Positions 1-8,405 of a DNA stretch of 56,362 nt are shown here, in pieces (the first letter of the stretch is position 1; each line of letters begins with the position of its first letter). The DNA comes from Chloroflexota bacterium (GTDB lineage Bacteria > Chloroflexota > UBA11872): positions 1 through 56,362 of the forward strand of contig JAJECS010000014.1 in assembly GCA_022821905.1 (NCBI GenBank), in the 5' to 3' direction. Made by a program: the position numbers and the translations under genes. The notes beneath the pieces are model-generated. The model had not been told where the DNA came from. It saw nothing but the letters and a program-made list of their open reading frames with translations, and did no database searches.

Positions 1-297
1 GGGCGTGGGTGGAGAAGGTCTTCGGCACCCTCAAGCGCAGCTATGGCTACCAGCGCGTCCGCTACCGCGGGGTGGGGCGCAACACGGTGGAGTTGTGGTT
101 CAAGCTCATGGCCTACAACCTGCGCAAGGCGGACACCTTGGCCTGGGCGGCGGGTTGACCGCGGGATCCGTGCGCCTCGCGCGGGGTCCCGCCGCACGGG
201 ATCCCGCGCTGACCCGACCGCCCAACCACCGCACTGTGCTCCAAGAGCGGCCGATGCGCCTCTCCATGCGCTCCAGCCCCAATTATTCAAAGGTCTC
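1..297 (+). mobile_element. 3' end of an IS5-family insertion sequence
   Basis: The window opens inside an insertion sequence. It holds the transposase C-terminus (3-158) and a short non-coding tail that ends in CAAAGGTCTCC (288-298). Read on the other strand this is GGAGACCTTTG, the same terminus seen in inverted orientation at 56224-56234, just before a transposase-like start. That makes these two sites the likely right and left ends of the same IS family. The element is cut by the window edge, so its full length and target duplication cannot be seen. Confidence 0.6.
3..158 (+). CDS. IS5-family transposase, C-terminal 51 residues (partial)
   Basis: This is the reading frame open at the window start, ending at TGA 156-158. 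It contains VEKVFGTLKRSYGYQRVRY and then a helix ending LMAYNLRKADTL. This is the C-terminal part of IS5/ISL2-like DDE transposases, with the glutamate of the catalytic triad in 'VEKVFG' and the YG-x-x-R-x-R-Y segment. The protein would catalyse cut-and-paste transposition of its own element. The N-terminal part lies outside the window, so intactness is unknown. The call rests on motif recognition. Confidence 0.6.
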   Translation, partial: AWVEKVFGTLKRSYGYQRVRYRGVGRNTVELWFKLMAYNLRKADTLAWAAG

Positions 298-340
298 CGG
301 AGGCGGGAATCCACCCCGCCGTACGCTGCGCCCCGTCGGT

Positions 341-421
341 CATTCTGGGCAACGCGAGGAACCTAAGGGGCGCGGAGCTTGCACTAACGTCCTTAGATTC
401 CTCACTTCGTTCGGAATAACA
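341..421. repeat. Inverted pair of a dispersed intergenic repeat
   Basis: Two copies of the motif CATTCCGAGCGAAGCGAGGA (followed by ATCTAAGG) lie head to head here. The left copy, 341-368, is a variant beginning CATTCTGGGCAACGCG. The right copy, about 392-421, reads as the reverse complement. About 22 bases separate them. A third copy is at 9246-9273. Each unit can itself fold because it is nearly palindromic around GCGAAGC. No gene is seen in 159-457. Confidence 0.65.
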
Positions 422-457
422 ATTGAACCGTTCCAAGCGCCAGTTCTACCCCCACGC

Positions 458-1285
458 TCACGTGGCCAGGCCGTCCGCCGCGGGCCTGTCCTCGGGCGAA
501 AACGCCCGCGCAATGTCGGGCCACGGGTCGTCGAACATCACCTGCGCCGTGAACGGATCGGTCACGCAGATTGACGCCGCGCCGGCCTTCAGCGCCGCCG
601 TTTCGTCGTCGTCGGTTCCGGGACCGTCGAAGATGTCGCCGTAGCGCACGCGCACGGTGATGCGCTCGCCGTCGATGATCGGCTCCTCCGTCGGGCGTAG
701 ACCCGCGAACAGGGTGAAACGCGCCGGCCGCGTGAGCCGCGCGGGCTCCGTGGCCGCGAACCCCTCGGGCGTGTTCAGATTAATCAGCAGCGGTTGTTTC
801 AGGACGCCGTGCGCATGGGCCGCGGCGACGAAGCGCGCCACCGCGGCGGCGATGGCCCGCTTGTCCTCCTCGGGCGAGCGCGGTGCGTGGGATACGGCGA
901 TGCCGGCGAACCCCCGATCGAGCGCCACGCGCGCCGCGCCCATGGTTCCCGAGCTCACATAGCCCTGCACGCCCGTGTTCCAGCCGGGATTGATGCCGGA
1001 CACGATCACGTCCGGCTCGCGATCGAAGCCAATGGCGCATCCCAGGGCCGCCAGGTTGGCCGGCGAAGCATCCGCGGTGAACGCGGGAACATCCGTGCGG
1101 ATGCCGTCCGGCGGCGCGGCGCGCTGCAAATGGAACTCAGGCGTCAGCGCCACGGACATGCCGGCGCCGCTGTAGTTGCGATCCGGCGCGTATACGCGAA
1201 CCTCGCCCAGGGGCTCCAGCGCCTCCGCCAGCGCCCATAGCCCCCGATCCTGGACGCCGTCGTCGTTCACGACGAGGATTCTCAT
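458..1285 (-). CDS. surE: 5'/3'-nucleotidase SurE (survival protein)
   Basis: SurE is a metal-dependent phosphohydrolase that dephosphorylates nucleoside monophosphates and is linked to stationary-phase survival. The protein is 275 residues and starts MRILVVNDDGV. The family's metal-binding residues are visible as D8, D9, S39 (in RNYSGAGMS) and N99 (in SGINPGWN). The start at 1285 puts the conserved first strand at residue 1; an upstream extension would add a low-complexity, unconserved tail. The gene follows the ABC exporter gene ending at 1377 on the same strand with a 91-base gap, so it may be the last gene of that unit. Family assignment is secure; the physiological substrate is not shown by sequence. 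Confidence 0.93.
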   Translation of the reverse strand: MRILVVNDDGVQDRGLWALAEALEPLGEVRVYAPDRNYSGAGMSVALTPEFHLQRAAPPDGIRTDVPAFTADASPANLAALGCAIGFDREPDVIVSGINPGWNTGVQGYVSSGTMGAARVALDRGFAGIAVSHAPRSPEEDKRAIAAAVARFVAAAHAHGVLKQPLLINLNTPEGFAATEPARLTRPARFTLFAGLRPTEEPIIDGERITVRVRYGDIFDGPGTDDDETAALKAGAASICVTDPFTAQVMFDDPWPDIARAFSPEDRPAADGLAT

Positions 1286-1376
1286 TTGCCGGTCCAAGCG
1301 TTTGCCCACGCTGCCGGGCGCACAGTAGCCGACCGCACGCGGAAGGGCCGCGCCAACTCGCTGCCGGTCGTCCTTC

Positions 1377-3158
1377 CTAGGCTGGACTCGACGCTTCACC
1401 CCGAAGCAGCTGAAGGTCGCACAGCCGGCGGTAGTGGTCGTTGCGCTCGTAGAGCTCATCGTGCCGCCCGGCGTCCCGCACGCGCCCGCCGTCGAGGAAG
1501 ACGATGCGGTCGGCCTGACGCACCGTGGCGAGCCGGTGCGCGATCACCAGCGTGGTGCGACCGGCGGAGGCTCGCTCCAAGCCCTGCTGCACCAGCCACT
1601 CGGACTCGGCATCGAGAGACGACGTGGCCTCATCCAGCACCAGGATGCGCGGGTCTCCCACGATGGCGCGGGCAATGGCGATGCGCTGCACCTGTCCACC
1701 CGACAGCCGCACGCCGCGCTCGCCGATGTTGGTGTCGTAGCCGTGCTCCAGGGCGGTGATGAAGTCATCGGCGTTGGCCAGCACTGCGGCCCGGCGGACG
1801 TCGGCCTGGGTGACGGACTCGCGACCGAGCGAGATGTTTTCGGAGACCGATCCATCGAAGAGCGTGGCGTCTTGGAATACCACGCCAATGCTCTGACGCA
1901 CCGACGCCGCGCTGGCGTCTCGCGTGTCCTGCCCGTCGATGGCAATCCGACCCGTGCGCGGCTCGTAGAACTTGAGCAGCAGGCTGATCAGCGTTGATTT
2001 CCCCGCGCCGCTCGGTCCGACCAGGGCCACCCGCTCACCGGGTGAGGCGGCGAACGTCACCCGGCGCAGCACGTCCTCGTCGCCGTAGGAAAACTCGACA
2101 TCCTCCACCTGGAGCTCGCCCCGCGCCACCGTGAGCGAACGGCCGGCCGCATCGTCGAGCTCTCGCGGCGTGTCCAGGAACCCGAACACCCGACGGGCGG
2201 TGCCGAGCACCACCTGGATCTGGACGAAGTCGTTCAAGGTGTTCCTCACCGGCCCGCCGACTTGCAGCAGGTACTGGCCCGAGGCCACCAGGAAGCCGAC
2301 TGCCACCGTCCCGGCGACCACCGCGTCGGCCAGGAACGCCCAGATCGCGATCAACGCCGCCCAGTAGGCCAGGTGCGACATCTGCCCCAGGCTCTGAAAC
2401 AGCGCGACCCGAACGCGCGCCCGCCACAGGCCGCGGGTCTCGGTGTCGAGCCGTTCGCCCGCCCACCCTTGCCGGTTGAAAGCCTTCACGTCGCGGGCGC
2501 CGCCCACCAGCTCGGTCATCACCGCCGAAAGACGCCCCATCGCATCCTGCACTCGCCCGCCGGCCGCCTGCGTCCGCCCCCTGACTCGGGTCGCCATCAG
2601 CGCATGAATCGGCAGCGTCGCCACGGCGATCAACCCGAGCCGCCAGTCGATGGCGAACATGATGACCAGGTATCCGGGCATCCGCAGCGCTTGCGCGAAC
2701 AGCACCGATCCGGCGTGCAGGTACACGGTGGAGATCACGGCCGCGTCGGCCGTGAGATGCGACACGATGTCGCCCGTCCGTCGCCCGCGCAGACTGCCGA
2801 TGGGTATGCGCTGCGCTTGCCGCAGCACGTCCTGGCGCATGCGCGACATCGCGCCCTCGGCCGCACGCGTGTGGGCCCAATGCCCGAACACGGCGGCGAT
2901 GCCGAGCCCCACGCCACAGCCCGCGATCCCGAGCAGCGTGGGAATCAGCAGGCCCCGGTCTTGCTTACCGAATACGTCGTCGATGAGCACGTGCAGCAGC
3001 CACGGGCGCGTAATCATCACCGCGGAGTTCCCGGCGGTCACCGCCGCCGCAATCGCGTAGTCGACGCGCGACCCGCGCAGATACGCCCACAGGCGCGCGG
3101 CGATCGCCCAATCGGACAACCCGCGTGGCGCGTCCATGCCCGTCGCCGACGCGGTCAT
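1377..3158 (-). CDS. ABC exporter half-transporter (permease fused to ATPase)
   Basis: A 593-residue type-IV ABC exporter subunit. The first roughly 320 residues are a six-helix transmembrane domain, and the rest is a nucleotide-binding domain with Walker A GPSGAGKST, signature LSGGQ, Walker B ILVLDEATSSLD and switch histidine in IAHRLAT. All catalytic motifs look intact. The ATG at 3158 is chosen because GGAAGGG lies just upstream and it falls 22 bases after the stop of the next exporter gene, giving a tight pair. Two adjacent half-transporters of similar size usually form a heterodimer exporting lipids, drugs or peptides; no substrate can be inferred here. Confidence 0.9.
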   Translation of the reverse strand: MTASATGMDAPRGLSDWAIAARLWAYLRGSRVDYAIAAAVTAGNSAVMITRPWLLHVLIDDVFGKQDRGLLIPTLLGIAGCGVGLGIAAVFGHWAHTRAAEGAMSRMRQDVLRQAQRIPIGSLRGRRTGDIVSHLTADAAVISTVYLHAGSVLFAQALRMPGYLVIMFAIDWRLGLIAVATLPIHALMATRVRGRTQAAGGRVQDAMGRLSAVMTELVGGARDVKAFNRQGWAGERLDTETRGLWRARVRVALFQSLGQMSHLAYWAALIAIWAFLADAVVAGTVAVGFLVASGQYLLQVGGPVRNTLNDFVQIQVVLGTARRVFGFLDTPRELDDAAGRSLTVARGELQVEDVEFSYGDEDVLRRVTFAASPGERVALVGPSGAGKSTLISLLLKFYEPRTGRIAIDGQDTRDASAASVRQSIGVVFQDATLFDGSVSENISLGRESVTQADVRRAAVLANADDFITALEHGYDTNIGERGVRLSGGQVQRIAIARAIVGDPRILVLDEATSSLDAESEWLVQQGLERASAGRTTLVIAHRLATVRQADRIVFLDGGRVRDAGRHDELYERNDHYRRLCDLQLLRGEASSPA

Positions 3159-3180
3159 TTCTCGCAACCCTTCCGGCGCA

Positions 3181-4926
3181 TCACTCGTCCCGCACCCCGC
3201 TCGTCGGTTGCATCTGCCGGTCGCACAGCTCGCGGTAGAGGTCGCACCGCTCGTAGAGCTCGTCGTGCCGTCCTGCGTCGAGTACACGACCCGCATCGAG
3301 CACGACGACCTGGTCCGCCTGGTGCACGGTGGACAGCCGGTGGGCGATCACGAGCGTCGTGCGACCCTCGTGCGCGCGTTCCAGCCCCCGCAGCACCAGG
3401 TGCTCGGCTTCGGCGTCGAGCGCGGAGGTGGCTTCGTCGAGCACCAGCACGCGTGGATCGCCGGCGACGGCGCGCGCGATGGCGATGCGCTGCGCCTGGC
3501 CGCCCGACAAGCGGAGCGCCCGCTCACCGACCTGGGTGTCGAATCCGTCCCGCGTGGCCTCGATGAAGTCGGTCGCGGCGGCAATGGCGGCGGCCTGGGC
3601 AACCTCGCGCTGTCCGATGCCATCGCGACCGAACCGGATGTTCTCCGCAACGGACCCGTGAAAGAGCACCGGATCCTGGAACACGACGCCGACGTGTCGC
3701 CGCGCCTCCGTCGCACTCGCGGCGCCGATGTCCTGCCCGTCGAGCCTGATCTCACCGGCGCTTGGCTGGAGGAACCGGAGCAGCAGGTTGACGACGGTCG
3801 ACTTCCCGGCGCCGCTCGGACCCACGATCGCGGTCGTCGAGCCGCCGGGTACGCGAAACGACACGTCTTGCAGCACCGGCGTGTCGGCCATGTAGGCCGC
3901 GTTGACCCCGCGAAACTCGATGTCGCCGCGGGTCACGGCCAGCGACGTGCCATCGCCCGCGTCGTCTTCCGCCGGCGTGTCCAGAAACCCGAAGAGTCGC
4001 CGCGCGGCGCCAACCGCGTGCAGCAGGTCGACGTACGCCATGGTCATCGGGGTCACCTCGCGGTTGAGCCACGAGAGATAGCCCGCCAGCGCCAGGGCGA
4101 ATCCGATCGTCACCTCGCCGCCGAAGATCGGCTCCGCCAGCACGAGGAAGATCGAGGCGTAGGCGATCCAGAAGATGGTCGTGGTTACCCAGGTCCAGCC
4201 TCGGACGAATCCCTGATAGATGCGCGCGTCGCGCAGCGCCCGCAGCAGTCGCCGCAGTCGTTCGAGCGACCACGCCTGGCGATTGAATGCCCGGATGTCG
4301 CGCATGCCGGCGATGAGCTCGGTGGCCAGGCCGCCCAGCTCGCCGGTGGCGGTTTGGACGCGCTCTGCGGAACGCACATGGTGACCCTGGCGGAGCCGCG
4401 GCAGCAGCATGTACACCGGCACGAGCACGGCGGCGAGCACCCCGAAGCGCCAGTCAATCACCGCCACGACGATGACGATGCCGAGCACCGAAATGGCGGC
4501 GGATAGTCCCTGGCCATAGGCGCGCTCGTAGGCTTCCGCGATTGCGGCTGAGTCGGCGGTGAAGTGGGTCACCGTGTCGCCCGTGCGGTGCCCGCGGAAG
4601 TAGGCCAGCGGCAGTCGCAGCACCTGGTCCATCAGCGCACGACGCAGCACGTTGGCGGCCTGCTCGCCGGCGCTCGTGAATAGGTAGTTGGCGGCGATGG
4701 CGCCAACCGACCCCGCGATCGCCAGCGCGCCAAGGGCAATGAGCAGCGGCGGCAGCAGGCTCAGGTCGCCGCCGATCGCGACATCGTCAACCAGGGCCTT
4801 GATGAGCAATGGCGTCGGAAGCTCCGCGCCGACCGTGACCAGCGAGGCCACCACGGCGCCCAGTTGCGCCTTCCAATGCGGGCGCAGATAGGACGCCATG
4901 CGGCGAGCCGTCCCAAAGACGTTCAC
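3181..4926 (-). CDS. ABC exporter half-transporter, partner of the next gene
   Basis: An ABC exporter half of about 581 residues: an N-terminal transmembrane domain (PLLIKALVDDV near residue 35 is typical of the first helices) followed by an ATPase domain with GPSGAGKST, VVFQDPVLF, LSGGQAQR and VLVLDEATSALD. Start choice is uncertain: GTG at 4926 (VNVFGTARRMASYL) is preferred, ATG at 4899 is possible, and an upstream extension to 5025 would run into a palindromic repeat. It is the first gene of a two-exporter unit and lies downstream of thrS on the same strand, separated by a repeat that probably stops or limits read-through. Confidence 0.88.
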   Translation of the reverse strand: MNVFGTARRMASYLRPHWKAQLGAVVASLVTVGAELPTPLLIKALVDDVAIGGDLSLLPPLLIALGALAIAGSVGAIAANYLFTSAGEQAANVLRRALMDQVLRLPLAYFRGHRTGDTVTHFTADSAAIAEAYERAYGQGLSAAISVLGIVIVVAVIDWRFGVLAAVLVPVYMLLPRLRQGHHVRSAERVQTATGELGGLATELIAGMRDIRAFNRQAWSLERLRRLLRALRDARIYQGFVRGWTWVTTTIFWIAYASIFLVLAEPIFGGEVTIGFALALAGYLSWLNREVTPMTMAYVDLLHAVGAARRLFGFLDTPAEDDAGDGTSLAVTRGDIEFRGVNAAYMADTPVLQDVSFRVPGGSTTAIVGPSGAGKSTVVNLLLRFLQPSAGEIRLDGQDIGAASATEARRHVGVVFQDPVLFHGSVAENIRFGRDGIGQREVAQAAAIAAATDFIEATRDGFDTQVGERALRLSGGQAQRIAIARAVAGDPRVLVLDEATSALDAEAEHLVLRGLERAHEGRTTLVIAHRLSTVHQADQVVVLDAGRVLDAGRHDELYERCDLYRELCDRQMQPTSGVRDE

Positions 4927-4991
4927 GGGCTGCCGCTCATGTGCCCTGGGAAACCATCGATTGTCTCCCCTCCGATCCCTTCCCCCCTCGA

Positions 4992-5038
4992 GAGACCTTT
5001 GAATCCGGAGGTAGGGGCGACGCATGCGTCGCCCCTAC
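4992..5038. repeat. IS-terminus motif plus perfect 28-base palindrome
   Basis: GAGACCTTTG at 4992-5001 matches the insertion sequence ends at the window edges. It is followed by a perfect palindrome at 5011-5038 of the form GTAGGGGCGACGCA/TGCGTCGCCCCTAC. The palindrome can form a 12-14 bp hairpin in RNA from either strand, but no T-run follows. It lies between thrS and the exporter pair, so it may act as a transcript barrier or stabiliser. Confidence 0.7.
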
Positions 5039-5049
5039 GTGTGGCTTAA

Positions 5050-6816
5050 CTAGCCGGCGGCATCGAAGCCGAGGGTGTCGTGCGCGCGCGACGCAATGAC
5101 CGGCTGAACGGCCTCCAGGAACGCGTCCACCGGCATGCCCTTGAGGTCCTCGCCGGTGCGCAGACGCACGGAGACGTGTCCCGCGGCGATGTCGCGGTCG
5201 CCGGCGATGAGCATGTAGGGCGCCTTCTGCAGTTGCGCGTCGCGGATCTTGCGATTCATGCGCTCGGACCGCGCGTCTATCTCCGCGCGGAGCCCCGCGG
5301 CCCGCAGCTGCTCGACCACGCCTTGGCCGTAGGCCGCGTGCCGGTCGGCGATGGGGATCACCACGGCCTGCACGGGCGACAGCCAGACCGGGAACGCCCC
5401 GGCGAAGTGCTCGATGAGGATGGCCGTGAAGCGCTCGATCGTCCCCATGATGGCGCGGTGGACCATCACCGGACGCTCGCGGCTGCCGTCGGCGGCCTCA
5501 TACGTGATGTCGAACCGCTCCGGCAGATTGAAGTCGACCTGGATCGTCGTGAGCTGCCAGGTCCGCCCGATGGCGTCGACCAGGTGCACGTCGATCTTCG
5601 GGCCGTAGAAGGCCGCCTCTCCCGGGACGCGGCGATACTCGAGGCCGTGCCGATCCAGGGCCTCGACCAGTCCCTTCTCGGCCAGCTCCCACAGCTCGTC
5701 GCTCCCGGCGTATTTGTCGCGGTCATCGTCGGCTCGCACGCTCACGTCGATGGCGTAGTCCGAAAACCCGAACGTGCCGAGAATCATCTGCGTCAGGTCG
5801 ATGACACCGCTCACCTCGTCCACGAACTGGTCGCGGCGGCAGAAGATGTGGGCGTCGTCCTGCGTCATGCCGCGCACGCGCAGCGCCCCGTGCAGCGTGC
5901 CCGACCGCTCGTAGCGGTAGACGGACCCAAGCTCGCCCAGTCGCAGCGGCAGGTCGCGGTAGCTGCGCGTGCCCGACGCGAAGATCTGCACGTGGAAGGG
6001 ACAGTTCATCGGCTTGTTGATGAACGTCTGGTTTTCCAGCTCCATCTCCGGGAACAGTCCGTCGGCGAAGAACTGCGTGTGCCCGCTCGTCTCCCACAGC
6101 TCCTTGCGGCCGATGTGGGGCGAGTAGACTAGGTCATAGCCGCGCCGCCGGTGCTCGACGCGCCAGAAGTCTTCCAGCGTCTCGCGGATGACCCCGCCCT
6201 TGGGATGCCACAGCACCAGGCCCGCGCCGACCAGCGGGTTGAATGAAAACAGGTCGAGCTGGCGCGACAGCAGGCGGTGGTCGCGCTTCTTGGCCTCTTC
6301 GAGCCGTTGCAGGTGCGCCTTCAGCTCGGCCCGCGTGGCAAAGGCCGTGCCGTAGATGCGCTGCAACTGCGGACGCCGCTCGTCCCCACGCCAATAGGCG
6401 CCGGCGATGGACAGCAGCTTGTAGGCGCCGATCCGGCCCGTTGACTCGACGTGCGGGCCGCGGCAGAGGTCGACAAACGGCCCGGACGTGTAGGTCGTGA
6501 GCGTCTCGTCCGGCGGCAAATCGTCGATCAGCTCGAGCTTGAATGACTGGCCCTGCTCGCGGAATTGGTCGAGCAACTCCGCGCGCTCATGCTCGGCGTA
6601 CTCGAAGGGGTAGTCCGCCGCCACGTGCTTGCGCATCAGCGCTTCGAACTGCTTCAGGTCGTCCGGCGTGAGCGCGCGCGGGAGCAGAAAGTCGTAGTAG
6701 AAACCGTCGTCCGTGGGCGGGCCGATGCCGAGCTCGGCGTCTGGAAAGACATCGAGCACGGCTGTCGCCAGCACGTGCGCGGCCGAGTGCCGCATGCGGG
6801 AGAGCGTGTCGTTCAT
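5050..6816 (-). CDS. thrS: Threonyl-tRNA synthetase lacking the TGS domain
   Basis: Charges tRNA-Thr with threonine in the cytoplasm. The protein is 588 residues, shorter than the roughly 640-residue E. coli enzyme because it begins directly at the editing domain. The editing-site residues H10-x3-H14 (in MRHSAAHVLA) and C-R-G-P-H are present. In the class II catalytic domain the three zinc ligands are recognisable in MNCPFHVQ, TQDDAHIF and VHRAIMGT, and an anticodon-binding domain ends the protein. AAGGA lies 9 bases before the ATG. Missing TGS is known in some ThrRS; it is a visible absence here, not a frameshift, since the upstream 189 bases are non-coding. Confidence 0.95.
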   Translation of the reverse strand: MNDTLSRMRHSAAHVLATAVLDVFPDAELGIGPPTDDGFYYDFLLPRALTPDDLKQFEALMRKHVAADYPFEYAEHERAELLDQFREQGQSFKLELIDDLPPDETLTTYTSGPFVDLCRGPHVESTGRIGAYKLLSIAGAYWRGDERRPQLQRIYGTAFATRAELKAHLQRLEEAKKRDHRLLSRQLDLFSFNPLVGAGLVLWHPKGGVIRETLEDFWRVEHRRRGYDLVYSPHIGRKELWETSGHTQFFADGLFPEMELENQTFINKPMNCPFHVQIFASGTRSYRDLPLRLGELGSVYRYERSGTLHGALRVRGMTQDDAHIFCRRDQFVDEVSGVIDLTQMILGTFGFSDYAIDVSVRADDDRDKYAGSDELWELAEKGLVEALDRHGLEYRRVPGEAAFYGPKIDVHLVDAIGRTWQLTTIQVDFNLPERFDITYEAADGSRERPVMVHRAIMGTIERFTAILIEHFAGAFPVWLSPVQAVVIPIADRHAAYGQGVVEQLRAAGLRAEIDARSERMNRKIRDAQLQKAPYMLIAGDRDIAAGHVSVRLRTGEDLKGMPVDAFLEAVQPVIASRAHDTLGFDAAG

Positions 6817-6862
6817 GGGAGAGATCCTTGGTCAGGTGAGTGGCGGGCCGAACCCCGCCGGG

Positions 6863-6891
6863 AAAACAAAATCGCCCGGCGGTGCCGGGCG
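6863..6891 (-). terminator. Intrinsic terminator or attenuator between obgE and thrS
   Basis: On the minus strand CGCCCGGC-ACC-GCCGGGCG forms a perfect 8-bp stem with a 3-base loop, followed at once by ATTTTGTTTT. It lies 190 bases after obgE stops and 47 bases before the thrS start, so it either ends the obgE transcript or acts as an attenuator in the thrS leader. A second GC-rich inverted repeat (CCCCCG/CGGGGG, 6895-6933) sits just upstream and could compete with it. Confidence 0.7.
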
Positions 6892-7005
6892 AGGCCCCCG
6901 CGGCGCGGCGCGCTGGCCGCGACATGCCGGGGGCTAGGTAGTGACGCGGATTTCACCCAGAGATGGGCGAGAGTTTCGGATGCAAATCACCATGGCGGGA
7001 TGCTA

Positions 7006-8301
7006 TCACAGCCCCTCGGCCTCCCACTCGAACTCAAGCTCGCCGATCACCACCGTGTCGCCGGGCTCGGCGCCGGCCTTTTCGAGGCGCGCAGTGACGC
7101 CGCTGCGGTCGAGCCGTCGCTGGAAATAGTCGACCGCGTCGGAGGTGTTGAGATTGAGTTGCCGCGCCAGCCGTTCGAGCGTCGGGTCGCGGATGACATA
7201 GGCCCCGTCCTCGCGCCGAAACAGCCGCGGGGCCTCCTGGACTGGTTCCGGGCGCAGCACCGGCGGGGCCGTCGGCTGCGGACGCTCCGGCTCGGGCGCC
7301 TCGGCCAGCGCGCCCAGCGCGCGTTGAATCAGCGTTGAAATTCCCTCGCCGGTCGCCGCGGACACAGCCACCGGCTCGCAGGCGCGCTCGCGGCACTCCG
7401 CGGCAAAGGCGCTCCATTCGGCGCGAGATTCGGCAAGGTCGATCTTGTTGAAGGCCACGATCTGCGGTCGCGACTCCAATCCGGCGCCGTGGCTCGCCAA
7501 CTCGTGATTGATGGCGTCCAGGGCCTCGATCGGCGTTCGCTCCAGGCCCGAGCCGTCGACGACGTGGATGAGCGCGCGCGAACGCCTGGCGTGCCGCAGG
7601 AATTGCGCGCCAAGACCCGCCCCCTCGCTGGCGCCCTCGATCAGCCCCGGCAGATCGGCGACGATCATGTGCGTGTCGCTGGCCGCCACGACGCCCAGGA
7701 CCGGCTGCAGCGTGGTGAATGGATATGGGGCGACCTTCGGCCGGGCGTCGCTGATGCGCGCCAGCAGCGAAGACTTGCCGGCGTTGGGCGCGCCGACCAG
7801 CCCCACGTCGGCGATCAACTCCAGCTCGAGGCGCAGGTGGCACTCGTCCCCGTCCGCGCCGCGCAGCGCAAGGTCCGGGGCCGTGAACCGCGACGACTTG
7901 AAGCGCGCGTTGCCGCGTCCCCCGTCGCCGCCACGGGCGACCACCTCGACCTGGCCGGCCTCGACCAGATCGTGCAGCACGTGCGAGGCCGCGTCGTACA
8001 CCACGGTGCCAAGCGGCACGTCGATGGTCACGGGCTCGCCGTCACGGCCCTGTCGTCGGCTGCGCTGGCCGGGCGCGCCATTTCCGGCGATGAAGCGATG
8101 CTGATACTGCAGATGGGTTAGCGCGTGCAGGTTCTCGCGCGCCCGGATTTGCACGTCGCCGCCGCGGCCGCCGTCGCCCCCGTCGGGTCCGCCAAGCGGC
8201 ACGTGCTTCTCGCGACGAAAGCTCGCCGCGCCGTCGCCGCCGCGCCCGGCGCGTACGTAGATGCGGGCGTGGTCGAAGAAGTTTGCCGTGGAATCGGGCA
8301 T
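7006..8301 (-). CDS. obgE: GTPase Obg (CgtA)
   Basis: Ribosome-associated GTPase acting in 50S maturation and stress control. The 431-residue protein has the three-part Obg layout: a glycine-rich N-terminal fold (residues 1 to about 158, with AGRGGDGAASFRREK), a GTPase domain with P-loop GAPNAGKSS, DLPGLIEGA and NKID, and a C-terminal OCT domain ending in GDTVVIGELEFEW. The start at 8301 gives MPDSTANFFDHARIYV, which matches the family's usual N-terminus; longer versions add an Arg-rich tail. It may head a unit running into thrS, with a terminator-like hairpin between. Often obg lies near rplU/rpmA, which are not here. Confidence 0.95.
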   Translation of the reverse strand: MPDSTANFFDHARIYVRAGRGGDGAASFRREKHVPLGGPDGGDGGRGGDVQIRARENLHALTHLQYQHRFIAGNGAPGQRSRRQGRDGEPVTIDVPLGTVVYDAASHVLHDLVEAGQVEVVARGGDGGRGNARFKSSRFTAPDLALRGADGDECHLRLELELIADVGLVGAPNAGKSSLLARISDARPKVAPYPFTTLQPVLGVVAASDTHMIVADLPGLIEGASEGAGLGAQFLRHARRSRALIHVVDGSGLERTPIEALDAINHELASHGAGLESRPQIVAFNKIDLAESRAEWSAFAAECRERACEPVAVSAATGEGISTLIQRALGALAEAPEPERPQPTAPPVLRPEPVQEAPRLFRREDGAYVIRDPTLERLARQLNLNTSDAVDYFQRRLDRSGVTARLEKAGAEPGDTVVIGELEFEWEAEGL

Positions 8302-8372
8302 GAAACCGGTGCGGCGGCGGCGCAGGTCAATTCTGCCGCACGCCAGGGACCGAGGCGCGCGACGTGCCGGGC

Positions 8373-8378
8373 TAAACT
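8373..8378 (+). promoter_or_regulatory. Probable -10 box (TAAACT) for the LmbE-like gene
   Basis: TAAACT lies 27 bases before the ATG at 8406, and GAGAGGAATTC supplies a ribosome binding site between them. No good -35 hexamer is visible, as at several other start regions in this window. Confidence 0.4.
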
Positions 8379-8405
8379 CAGACCACGCCACGCCGAGAGG
8401 AATTC

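Noticed and set aside
6817..7005. T-box riboswitch in the thrS leader
   Set aside because: GGGTGAAATCCGCG on the minus strand recalls the T-box core G-G-G-T-G-G-x-A-C-C-G-C-G, but the central residues differ and no Specifier stem or AG-bulge could be built by eye.
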